The notes beneath the pieces were generated by a model. It saw only the letters and a list, made by a program, of their open reading frames with translations. It had not been told where the DNA came from and did no database searches. Positions 1-5,277 of a DNA stretch of 18,742 bases are shown piece after piece. The stretch lies in contig CAYJVO010000010.1 in the NCBI GenBank assembly GCA_964373675.1, forward strand, positions 1-18,742, given 5' to 3'. Origin of the DNA: CAYHXN01 sp964373675. Its GTDB lineage: Bacteria > Patescibacteriota > Minisyncoccia > UBA6257 > WO2-44-18. Every line of letters starts with the position of its first letter. Within the stretch, counting starts at the first letter, position 1. Position numbers and translations under genes: made by a program.

Positions 1-176
1 AAAACAGCCATCGGGTACTGCTTAGCTAATTCATCGGCGATTTTCCCTGTACCATCTGGCGAATTGTCATCAACAACCAAGATTTTTAAATCCGCGATCT
101 TTAAATCAAAGATTTTTCTGACTAAAACCGGCAAATTTTCTTTTTCGTTATAAGTGGGAATTGCTACGAAAACCAT
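1..176 (-). CDS. Family 2 glycosyltransferase, dolichol-phosphate mannosyltransferase-like (5' part only)
   Basis: The reverse strand reads from an ATG at 174-176 off the left edge of the window, giving about 58 residues. The visible start has the GT-A nucleotide-sugar fold opening seen in GT2 enzymes: a short strand (MVFVAIPTYNEKENLP) and then the acidic VVDDNSPDGTG segment that binds the nucleotide sugar. DDNSPDGT is typical of polyprenyl-monophosphomannose synthases (Dpm1 type), which transfer a sugar from GDP-mannose to a polyprenyl phosphate at the membrane. The rest of the domain, and any C-terminal GtrA-like or membrane segment, lies outside, so the donor is not certain. The start is preceded on its own strand by the GAGATAGGTTCTAATA repeat motif rather than by a classical Shine-Dalgarno sequence. 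Confidence 0.88.
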   Translation of the reverse strand, partial: MVFVAIPTYNEKENLPVLVRKIFDLKIADLKILVVDDNSPDGTGKIADELAKQYPMAV

Positions 177-221
177 AATTTATTAGAACCTATCTCAAAA
201 ATATCTCCAGCCGCGATATGA

Positions 222-310
222 GTCAAATACGCGCAGAGCAAGGAGCGACGACGAAGATGTGCTTATTGCTACATTGAGGAGGAGCGACGCAGCCTCTGTG
301 CGTATTTGAC
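222..310. repeat. Stem-loop unit B of the composite repeat
   Basis: The arms GTCAAATACGCGCAGAG (222-238) and CTCTGTGCGTATTTGAC (294-310) are complementary with a single mismatch. The loop contains the GGAGCGACGACG and CTACATTGAGGAGGAGC segments that it shares, inverted, with the neighbouring unit. Confidence 0.7.
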
Positions 311-323
311 CGTATCCCTTAGG

Positions 324-415
324 GTTCTGGCGATTTTCTCTCATGGCTTTGTTGCTCCTCGTCAATGTAGTTAAAACTACGATTTCCTCGCCCTGAGGAG
401 AAAATCGCTCAGAAC
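324..415. repeat. Stem-loop unit A of the composite repeat
   Basis: The arms around GCGATTTTCTC (330-340) and GAGAAAATCGC (398-408) are complementary and extend outward through GTTCTG/CAGAAC with small bulges. The loop carries GCTCCTCGTCAATGTAG (354-370) and a small GTAGTT/AACTAC hairpin (367-380). The arm sequence differs from unit B while the loop is related. Confidence 0.65.
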
Positions 416-454
416 GCGACTTGGAGATATCTTGAAGATAGGTTCTTTTTAACA

Positions 455-492
455 TAAATCAAAAAGCCCCGTGGCGGGGGCTTTTTGATTTA
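455..492. terminator. Bidirectional rho-independent terminator
   Basis: A perfect 16-bp stem (455-470 with 477-492) surrounds a 6-nt loop. The GC-rich half (AGCCCC/GGGGCT) lies beside the loop and runs of A and T lie at the base, so an RNA from either strand ends in a U-rich tract. It lies just beyond the stop of the copper protein gene on the minus strand. Confidence 0.85.
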
Positions 493-499
493 TTAGTCG

Positions 500-928
500 T
501 TATTGGACGATGATTCTGCCTTTCATATCAGGATGAATACCGCAATGGTATTTGTAATCCCCTCTCTGATTGAAGACATATTCAAAGCTCTGTCCCTTAA
601 GCAATGTCTTACTGTCAAACACGCCGGTGTCGCTGGTAACCGTGTGCGGCGCGGCATCCCGGTTAACCCAAACAATTTTAGTGCCGGCTTTTATCACAAC
701 TTCATCCTCTGCAAAATTAAATCCTTTTATATCAATTAAGATTGTGCCGAAGATTCCTTTTTGTGCAGTGCCGGAAGTTTCGCCGGCCGCGGCACCGCTT
801 TCTTGCTCTTCCGTAACTGCCCCGCCAGGCGCCAAGCTTTCCTGAGGGCGAGAAGCCAAGTAAAAAATGATTCCTGCGACGGCTAGAGCCACGACTAAAA
901 TAACGACCAATTTTTTGTTTATGTTCAT
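500..928 (-). CDS. Membrane-anchored cupredoxin (plastocyanin/amicyanin-like blue copper protein)
   Basis: This 142-residue protein has one N-terminal hydrophobic segment (residues 7-25, after positive NKK), a low-complexity Ala/Gly/Glu linker to about residue 57, and a single cupredoxin domain at 60-142. The type-1 copper ligands are visible: His95 in APHTV, then Cys129, His132 and Met135 in YHCGIHPDM. The short Cys-x2-His-x2-Met spacing is that of amicyanin and plastocyanin-like domains, which carry single electrons outside the membrane. There is no lipobox Cys, so the N-terminal helix probably serves as the anchor. No redox partner or respiratory gene is seen nearby, so its role could be electron transfer, copper binding or oxidative-stress protection. 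The ATG at 926-928 fits the signal-anchor start. A TATAAT box lies 20 bases upstream. Confidence 0.93.
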   Translation of the reverse strand: MNINKKLVVILVVALAVAGIIFYLASRPQESLAPGGAVTEEQESGAAAGETSGTAQKGIFGTILIDIKGFNFAEDEVVIKAGTKIVWVNRDAAPHTVTSDTGVFDSKTLLKGQSFEYVFNQRGDYKYHCGIHPDMKGRIIVQ

Positions 929-947
929 ACTGCCAATAGAATAACAA

Positions 948-953
948 ATTATA
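948..953 (-). promoter_or_regulatory. -10 box of the cupredoxin gene
   Basis: TATAAT is read on the minus strand 20 bases upstream of the cupredoxin ATG. No good -35 is visible at 17 bases. The nearest candidate (GTTTAC) lies at the edge of the palindrome at 974-1004. Confidence 0.5.
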
Positions 954-973
954 GTTAAAATTACAAGGGGTAA

Positions 974-1004
974 ACCCCCACACCTATGGAGTAGGTGTGG
1001 GGGT
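974..1004. repeat. Perfect palindrome of the CCCCACACCTA family
   Basis: ACCCCCACACCTA (974-986) and TAGGTGTGGGGGT (992-1004) form a perfect 13-bp stem with a 5-nt loop. The same arm with flanking TAAAC is found at 8922-9002. It sits between the divergent cupredoxin and zinc-binding protein genes and is not followed by a clear T-tract, so it is more likely a repeat than a terminator. Confidence 0.8.
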
Positions 1005-1013
1005 AAAGATATA

Positions 1014-1022
1014 TGCTACAAT
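1014..1022 (+). promoter_or_regulatory. Extended -10 promoter of the zinc-binding protein gene
   Basis: TGCTACAAT combines the TGn extension with a 5/6 match to TATAAT. It lies 25 bases before the ATG chosen for the downstream gene. No convincing -35 is seen because the palindrome occupies that position. Confidence 0.5.
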
Positions 1023-1047
1023 GGAGCCAGCTATTAAAAGGCGACAA

Positions 1048-1395
1048 ATGATAGACGGCGTAGAGCTGTGCCAATGTGGCTGTCATCAGGATGGAAGTAA
1101 AAAACACCGCAATCCTTGCTGTTGGCCCTGTGGAAAATGCGACAAGCGGGTGAATGTCCTCTGTTTATTTGCCCACGAAATGAGGTGTTTTGGAAAACAA
1201 TTGTCGTTCCTTACCGAATTCCCTCAATCTATTCCCCAATGCCGCTGTTCTTGCCATAAAGATCCGGGTAGTATCCGACACATGTACGGTTGCTGCGATC
1301 AGTGTCCTTTTTGCAAAAAGCGTTTTGCGGGTCTGAATATGCGCTGTCACCGGCAAAATTGCCCCAGACCTGTTAAGTCTTCCCGTTCCAATTAA
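1048..1395 (+). CDS. Small Cys/His-rich protein with two tandem zinc-binding-like repeats
   Basis: I do not recognise a named family. The 115-residue protein contains two copies of one metal-binding-like motif, CxCxCH-x6/7-H-x3-CC-x2-C-x2-C. Copy 1 uses Cys8, 10, 12, His13, His20, Cys24, 25, 28 and 31. Copy 2 uses Cys65, 67, 69, His70, His78, Cys82, 83, 86 and 89. Each is followed by a further Cys/His cluster (Cys39/His43/Cys47 and Cys100/His101/Cys105). It has no signal peptide or membrane segment, so it is probably cytosolic and binds structural zinc. Nucleic-acid or protein binding is a guess. I prefer the ATG at 1048 because AAAAGG lies six bases upstream and the extended -10 lies at 1014-1022. 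The ATG at 1021 would overlap that promoter and a GTG at 997 lies in the palindrome. Confidence 0.8.
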   Translation: MIDGVELCQCGCHQDGSKKHRNPCCWPCGKCDKRVNVLCLFAHEMRCFGKQLSFLTEFPQSIPQCRCSCHKDPGSIRHMYGCCDQCPFCKKRFAGLNMRCHRQNCPRPVKSSRSN

Positions 1396-1424
1396 AATTC
1401 CGCCTCAATGGCGGAATTATTTTT
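1396..1424 (+). terminator. Rho-independent terminator after the zinc-binding protein gene
   Basis: The perfect 9-bp stem AATTCCGCC/GGCGGAATT has a 5-nt loop and is followed by ATTTTT. It starts immediately after the stop codon. On the other strand the following tract (TTTTAATT) is weaker but may help end the convergent gene. Confidence 0.88.
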
Positions 1425-1426
1425 AC

Positions 1427-1452
1427 CCCACCCATAAGTACTTATGGGTGGG
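1427..1452. repeat. Perfect 26-bp palindrome of the CCCAC-CC-ATAAG type
   Basis: CCCACCCATAAG (1427-1438) and CTTATGGGTGGG (1441-1452) are complementary around TA. It resembles the arm of the 8922-9002 palindrome and lies two bases beyond the stop of the minus-strand gene at 1455. Confidence 0.75.
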
Positions 1453-1454
1453 AT

Positions 1455-2372
1455 CTATCTATAATAAAGGTAAAAATTATCAATCCAAAAAGATGCTTCA
1501 GCCTGCTTCATCTCTATTAGAATTTCCGTGGACCGCAGTTCTAAAGAATCTTTAGCGTATTCAATTTCGTACCGCTTTAGCGCCTCATTAATAAACCAAT
1601 TCAGATCTAAGTCGTAATGCCGCCATTGATTTATCGCTTCTTCGTTATCAGAAACTACTGATCTTTGATAGTGATAGCCAAGGTCGCTTTCGTGCGAAAA
1701 CATCAGCCGATAATTTTGGTGAAATACTAAATCAATCACTAACGGTTTAGGAAGCTGCGGTGATTGAAACCAAAAACTTGCGGCAACCATAACCCATTTA
1801 TTTAATTTCCCTTCCTCAGTTTTGGGCGGCTCAATGTACAAATCCAAACTTACTACTAACTGCTGGCCGCCGACAGTCAGCGGCGCGGGACAATGCCAGC
1901 CGACGCTATCGCTGGCGCCCCAGTTCCAACCCTGAATTATTGAACCGTTGGCATAGCGGCTACCTGAATTTTTTACCCGGACATAAAGTTTTCCGTCTTT
2001 AGACATTAGTCTGGCGCCGTCAATTGGGCCGGCCGATCCGGCTTGATTATACATCCAACTGTAGGCCTGTAGTCCCCAATTTACTTTGCCCCAGGGCGCA
2101 AAATATAGCTCCTGATTTTCCAAATAGCCGGTATCAAAATCCGGGCCGTTAAATCCCGGGTTTAAATTCCAAACCTGCCAGTCAGTCGGGTTAAAATCGT
2201 TTGCGGTCCATTCCTTAACCCGCTCTGCGGTCGGATTAGCGTCGCCGTAAGACCACGGCGAAAATCCATTAAGCTGGTGAGTAAAATAAAGAATCAGCGT
2301 AATAAAAAAAGCGGATAAAAACAAAATTAAACATATCAGCAGACATCGCTTTATTATCCGCCGCCGGCGCAT
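1455..2372 (-). CDS. Unknown membrane-anchored extracellular protein
   Basis: I cannot name a family. The 305-residue product starts with a very basic stretch (MRRRRIIKR), one hydrophobic helix at about residues 10-30, and then a large extracytoplasmic part rich in Trp, Tyr, Phe, Asn and Gly. Regular beta-strand-like alternation and a C-terminal end with FWIDNFYLYYR suggest a concanavalin- or jelly-roll-like beta sandwich such as is found in carbohydrate-binding or polysaccharide-degrading proteins. No catalytic pair can be assigned. The ATG at 2370-2372 is preferred because AGGGG lies five bases upstream. A GTG six bases earlier would overlap that ribosome binding site. Two copies of the GATAGGTT repeat lie just upstream, at the end of the methyltransferase gene. 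Confidence 0.8.
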   Translation of the reverse strand: MRRRRIIKRCLLICLILFLSAFFITLILYFTHQLNGFSPWSYGDANPTAERVKEWTANDFNPTDWQVWNLNPGFNGPDFDTGYLENQELYFAPWGKVNWGLQAYSWMYNQAGSAGPIDGARLMSKDGKLYVRVKNSGSRYANGSIIQGWNWGASDSVGWHCPAPLTVGGQQLVVSLDLYIEPPKTEEGKLNKWVMVAASFWFQSPQLPKPLVIDLVFHQNYRLMFSHESDLGYHYQRSVVSDNEEAINQWRHYDLDLNWFINEALKRYEIEYAKDSLELRSTEILIEMKQAEASFWIDNFYLYYR

Positions 2373-2402
2373 TGCCACCCCTATCGTCTTATCAAGGTAC
2401 TT

Positions 2403-2435
2403 ATTAAACCTATCTCAAATAGAGCCTATCTCCAA
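2403..2435 (-). repeat. Two tandem copies of the GAGATAGGTT repeat motif
   Basis: On the minus strand the segment reads GGAGATAGGCTC and then GAGATAGGTTTAATAA, matching the left end of the 185-446 element (GAGATAGGTTCTAATAA). The first copy encodes the last residues of the methyltransferase, whose TGA stop falls inside the second copy. Confidence 0.65.
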
Positions 2436-3206
2436 AAACAAAAACAAAGGTATTTCCTTACGGCTGCGATCCTCGGCTTTAGCTCGTGGTCCTGAACCAC
2501 TTTTTTTATGAGAATTCCATTCTTCCAAACGCGAAACTGTAAAACCGTTTTTGTTTAGCGCTTTAAAATAAAACTGAAGCGGCCGGTGGAAAGAAACGGT
2601 AATCTGACTTTCTTCCGCTTGCGAGGGCGTCATTTCAATCGGAGCCTTGATTTCTGAAATATAGCGGTCCACGCGGCGGTACATAATACCTCCAACTTGC
2701 CCTGCTTGCCCCGAGCTTTGTCGAGAGGAGCTTGCCTGTCCCGCCTTAGCGGTGGCCGAAGGGTCCCATCCCCATGAAGAATACTTTGGTACACGAAACG
2801 CCGGATGATTCATTACTATAAAAACCAGACCGCCCGGCCGCAAAACTCGCGCGCATTCGCGGAAAACTTCCTGAACATTTTCCATATTCTGAATGGCCAA
2901 AATTATCGCGATCTTGTCCACGCTGTCCTTATCTAAAAAATCCGGCTTTTCGGCCGGCGCGACGCGATATTGGATTGCGGACGGCGAACTTTTCCTAGCC
3001 ATGGCAATCAATTCTTTAGCAATATCAACGCCGATAACTTTGGCCCCTGCCTTTGCAAATTCCCGCGCAAAAAATCCGGCGCCGCACCCTAAATCCAAAA
3101 TCACTTCGCCCTTTTTAATCTCCATCAGCCGTAAAAGATTTGGTAAAATTAGCTCTTCCTGATATTCACCCCAAATCGCCTCCCTGCCCCAAGAAGTGGT
3201 TTTCAT
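2415..3206 (-). CDS. Class I SAM-dependent methyltransferase with repeat-derived insertions
   Basis: This is a 263-residue Rossmann-fold methyltransferase. Motif I is ILDLGCGAGFF (36-46), which binds S-adenosylmethionine. The acidic end of strand 2 is VIGVDIA (57-63), and ECARVLRPGGLVFIVMNHPAF is a typical post-motif strand. The substrate is unknown, and the general type is that of UbiE/Methyltransf_11 small-molecule enzymes. Residues about 149-172 form a Ser/Gly/Gln/Ala-rich stretch encoded by a palindromic repeat. A second low-complexity stretch (about 233-252) is encoded by a segment with a GTGGT/ACCAC hairpin. The C-terminus ends in GATAGG repeat sequence. The ATG directly follows the metK stop (TAA-ATG), so translation is probably coupled to MetK, the enzyme that makes its cofactor. 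Confidence 0.9.
   Translation of the reverse strand: MKTTSWGREAIWGEYQEELILPNLLRLMEIKKGEVILDLGCGAGFFAREFAKAGAKVIGVDIAKELIAMARKSSPSAIQYRVAPAEKPDFLDKDSVDKIAIILAIQNMENVQEVFRECARVLRPGGLVFIVMNHPAFRVPKYSSWGWDPSATAKAGQASSSRQSSGQAGQVGGIMYRRVDRYISEIKAPIEMTPSQAEESQITVSFHRPLQFYFKALNKNGFTVSRLEEWNSHKKSGSGPRAKAEDRSRKEIPLFLFLEIGSI
2696..2752. repeat. Intragenic repeat in the methyltransferase gene
   Basis: The segment contains the near-repeated words CTTGCCCTG, CTTGCCCCGAG and CTTGCCTGTCCC, a GAGCTTTGTCGAG core resembling dispersed GAGCTTGTCGA-type bacterial repeats, and a CCGC-CTTA-GCGG hairpin at its edge. It is in frame and encodes only Ser, Gly, Gln, Ala, Arg, Lys and Val, unlike the methyltransferase around it. 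Confidence 0.55.
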
Positions 3207-4256
3207 TTAAATCTCGGTAATAGCTTCCCACGGCAACCCTGATTTTCCGAAATGCCCATAAGCTGCGGTTTGACGGTAGATGGGCCGGCGCAAACCGAGT
3301 CGCTCAATTATCGCCAGTGGCCGAAAATCAAAATTTTTCTTGACCAATTCCGCCAAACTCTCTCCTTTTTCATTGACTGCCTCCACCATCAACGGTTCAG
3401 ACCTCCCAATCGCATAAGCCACGGAAATCAGACATTTTTTAGCAAGACCAGCGGCCACTAAATTTTTCGCCGCAAAGCGGCACATATAAGCGGCGGAGCG
3501 ATCCACCTTGGTCGGATCCTTGCCGGAAAATGCGCCTCCGCCGTGCGGAATCAAACCGCCATAAGTATCAACCATGATCTTGCGGCCGGTAAGGCCAGTA
3601 TCCGCGTAAAAACCGCCGTAGACGAATTTACCGGTAGGATTGGTTAAAACTTCTATACCGCTTAAGTCGCCGACCGCTGGCTGAATTAATTTTTCTACCA
3701 GCGTCCGGCGAATTTCTTCTTGAGAAACCGCCTCATCGTGTTGGGTGCTCACCAGGACGGCGGCCACCCGATCACCGCTCATTGTCACCTGGGCTTTGCC
3801 GTCTGGTTTGAGCCACGGCACCTGAGCGCTTCTTCTTAACTTTTCCAATCCGGAAGTTAAGCGATGAACTAAAACAATACCCTTGGGCAAAAATTCTGGC
3901 GTCTCATTGGCGGCATACCCATACATAATTCCCTGGTCACCCGCTCCGCCGGTGTCCACTCCCATAGCGATATCTGGTGATTGCTGAACGATATTGGTGA
4001 CAACTTTAAGATCTTCGGGATGGCCGATTTCCGTATAAACTTCTCGGGCGACTGCTTCAAAATCAACTTTAGCCAAAGTGGTAAGCTCTCCGCCTAAAAC
4101 CAAAAGGCCGTGAGCGCCGAAAGTCTCCATTGCTACCCGGCTTTTCGGATCCTGCTTAAGACATTCGTCCAAAATCGCATCTGAAATCTGGTCGCAAATT
4201 TTATCCGGATGTCCGGAAGTAACGCTTTCTACGGTATAAATTTTTGAATAATACAT
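3207..4256 (-). CDS. metK: S-adenosylmethionine synthetase
   Basis: This 349-residue protein makes S-adenosylmethionine from methionine and ATP in the cytosol, releasing phosphate and diphosphate. The N-terminal ESVTSGHPDK (HPDK at 16-19), the signature GAGDQGIMYGYA (104-115) and the glycine-rich GGGAFSGKD loop (239-247) are all intact. So are DTYGG and KVDRSAAY, and the end matches (TAAYGHFGKSGLPWE). It is about 35 residues shorter than the E. coli enzyme, mainly because of a shorter loop before GAGDQG and a shorter C-terminus. It is probably active. The gene starts just after the GATAGGTTCTAAT repeat motif, whose GATAGG may act as a poor ribosome binding site. The methyltransferase gene follows without a gap. 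Confidence 0.98.
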   Translation of the reverse strand: MYYSKIYTVESVTSGHPDKICDQISDAILDECLKQDPKSRVAMETFGAHGLLVLGGELTTLAKVDFEAVAREVYTEIGHPEDLKVVTNIVQQSPDIAMGVDTGGAGDQGIMYGYAANETPEFLPKGIVLVHRLTSGLEKLRRSAQVPWLKPDGKAQVTMSGDRVAAVLVSTQHDEAVSQEEIRRTLVEKLIQPAVGDLSGIEVLTNPTGKFVYGGFYADTGLTGRKIMVDTYGGLIPHGGGAFSGKDPTKVDRSAAYMCRFAAKNLVAAGLAKKCLISVAYAIGRSEPLMVEAVNEKGESLAELVKKNFDFRPLAIIERLGLRRPIYRQTAAYGHFGKSGLPWEAITEI

Positions 4257-4270
4257 ATTAGAACCTATCT
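4257..4270 (-). repeat. GATAGGTTCTAAT repeat motif directly before metK
   Basis: On the minus strand AGATAGGTTCTAAT ends at the metK ATG. Its 14 bases are identical to the left end of the 185-446 element (182-195). A further related copy is at 2403-2415. Confidence 0.6.
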
Positions 4271-4299
4271 TAAATAGTTTAATTTAATGCCTTGAAAAT

Positions 4300-4341
4300 G
4301 AAAACCCCGCCCTTTCTTAGACATTTAAGAAAGGGCGGGGT
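4300..4341 (-). terminator. Rho-independent terminator of the 124-residue unknown gene
   Basis: ACCCCGCCCTTTCTTA (4304-4319) and its exact complement at 4326-4341 form a 16-bp stem with a 6-nt loop. On the minus strand it is followed by TTTTCATTTT. It separates the GC-rich gene from metK, although it also belongs by appearance to the window's C/G-run palindromes. Confidence 0.8.
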
Positions 4342-4355
4342 AAAGATCACATGAT

Positions 4356-4730
4356 TTAGGTTGAGGCGGCAGCTGCTTTTTCCATCTTGCCGCTGATCGT
4401 CTCGGCAAGCTCACGGAGATCATCCGGGCCGGAAATACCGCAGCGGAACCTCGGCAGATCGCCTGACCAATCAATCAGACCTCGCCGATTCATCTCGTTC
4501 AACATCCTGGCAAGGCCCTTAGCAACGCCGGGGGTCTTCCAGCCAATAAACATCGCTGGACCGCCTGCCGGCACGGCTGCCTCGGATACAAGCCCGGTCG
4601 GAAAAGTGCCGACGAGATGATAAAGATCCGCCACGCCATGCCGTTCCAAAAAGAACGGCTGGGCATCAAACGGCCGCCTCTCCGGAAATCGGCCGTACTC
4701 AAACACCTCCACTTGATCCATTTGATCCAT
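4356..4730 (-). CDS. Unknown 124-residue soluble protein in a GC-rich cassette
   Basis: I do not recognise this protein. It has no signal peptide, membrane segment or Cys cluster. A GTFPTGLVSEAAVPAGGP stretch at about 41-58 is glycine- and proline-rich, and the rest (ARMLNEMNRRGLIDW, DDLRELAETISGKMEKA) is probably helical. Two sampled 60-base stretches of the gene are near 60% G+C, against about 32% in a sample from the next gene (GNAT), so it may be acquired. It has its own consensus promoter and terminator. The ATG at 4728-4730 has GAGG about six bases upstream. Both the ribosome-binding region (TTTGAGGTAT) and the start (ATGGATCAA) are duplicated in tandem, so initiation at Met4 is possible. 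Confidence 0.72.
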   Translation of the reverse strand: MDQMDQVEVFEYGRFPERRPFDAQPFFLERHGVADLYHLVGTFPTGLVSEAAVPAGGPAMFIGWKTPGVAKGLARMLNEMNRRGLIDWSGDLPRFRCGISGPDDLRELAETISGKMEKAAAAST

Positions 4731-4789
4731 AGATACCTCAAAAATACCTCAAAGAACAGACACCAAACCACAAGGTTTGATTATTTAGG

Positions 4790-4818
4790 ATAGTAGCACA
4801 TAAAGACAATTATGTCAA
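4790..4818 (-). promoter_or_regulatory. Consensus sigma-70-type promoter of the 124-residue gene
   Basis: On the minus strand TTGACA (4813-4818) is followed after exactly 17 bases by TACTAT (4790-4795), with a TGC extension. The -35 lies in the last codons of the GNAT gene. The leader downstream contains a CAAACC/GGTTTG hairpin (about 4765-4780). Confidence 0.8.
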
Positions 4819-5277
4819 TACTAGTCTCATTTTAAGCTTATATTTAAAAAATCCCAGTTTTTCCCAAAATTTTATTCCTGCTTCATTGCGAAAATCCACG
4901 CTTAATTCTATATTCTTAACTTTTTTAATCTTAAACCAGTCCAACAAGCCGGAAAAAAGGCGCTCGCCAATCCCCTGTTTTCTGTAAGGTTCGGCAACAA
5001 AAAGATCGTCAACAATGCCAATCTTGGACGGGGTTACAAACATCGGCGATCTTTCTATGCTGCCGCGCGCATAACCGACAATCCCGCCATCAATTTCTGC
5101 CACTAGAACTTTTGTATTTCGTTCAATGAGCCATTCCCGCGCATCATCTTTTAAATTCTCGTATTTAACTGACGGCTTATAGTAAGGATCAATTTCGTGA
5201 TGATAATCAATCATCTTCTTTGATAAGCGAACTACGGTGGACAGATCTTTTTCTTTAAAATTGCGAATAATAAACAT
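4810..5277 (-). CDS. GNAT-family N-acetyltransferase
   Basis: This 155-residue single-domain protein has the GCN5-related acetyltransferase fold, which moves an acetyl group from acetyl-CoA to an amine. The acetyl-CoA pyrophosphate-binding motif A is RKQGIGERLF (99-108), preceded by the strand GIVDDLFVAEPY. The C-terminal NEAGIKFWEKLGFFKY (131-146) is the usual motif B that closes the fold. The substrate cannot be read from the sequence. The 5' end overlaps the last 23 bases of the membrane glycosyltransferase gene in another frame, which points to one transcript and translational coupling. The stop codon region doubles as the -35 of the next gene. Confidence 0.94.
   Translation of the reverse strand: MFIIRNFKEKDLSTVVRLSKKMIDYHHEIDPYYKPSVKYENLKDDAREWLIERNTKVLVAEIDGGIVGYARGSIERSPMFVTPSKIGIVDDLFVAEPYRKQGIGERLFSGLLDWFKIKKVKNIELSVDFRNEAGIKFWEKLGFFKYKLKMRLVLT

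Larger units (their letters stand above)
185..446. repeat. 262-bp composite inverted-repeat element (MITE-like)
   Basis: This fills most of the gene-free stretch between 177 and 499. The ends are imperfect 25-nt inverted repeats, 185-209 and 422-446, which share AGAACCTATCT and ATATCTCCA with differences only in the middle. Inside lie two further stem-loop units (222-310 and 324-415). Their central parts resemble each other in inverted orientation: CTACATTGAGGAGGAGC at 269-285 pairs with 354-370 with one mismatch. Both strands are open for short distances, but the possible protein follows the palindromes and looks like no family, so I do not call a gene. It could be a non-autonomous mobile element or a structured RNA. 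Confidence 0.72.

Noticed and set aside
195..455. An 86-codon open frame on the minus strand
   Set aside because: It lies almost completely in the inverted-repeat element, its codons mirror the palindromes, and the product has no recognisable domain.
997..1047. Longer N-terminus for the zinc-binding protein (GTG 997 or ATG 1021)
   Set aside because: The GTG is inside a palindrome and the ATG overlaps an extended -10. The ATG at 1048 has a properly spaced ribosome binding site.
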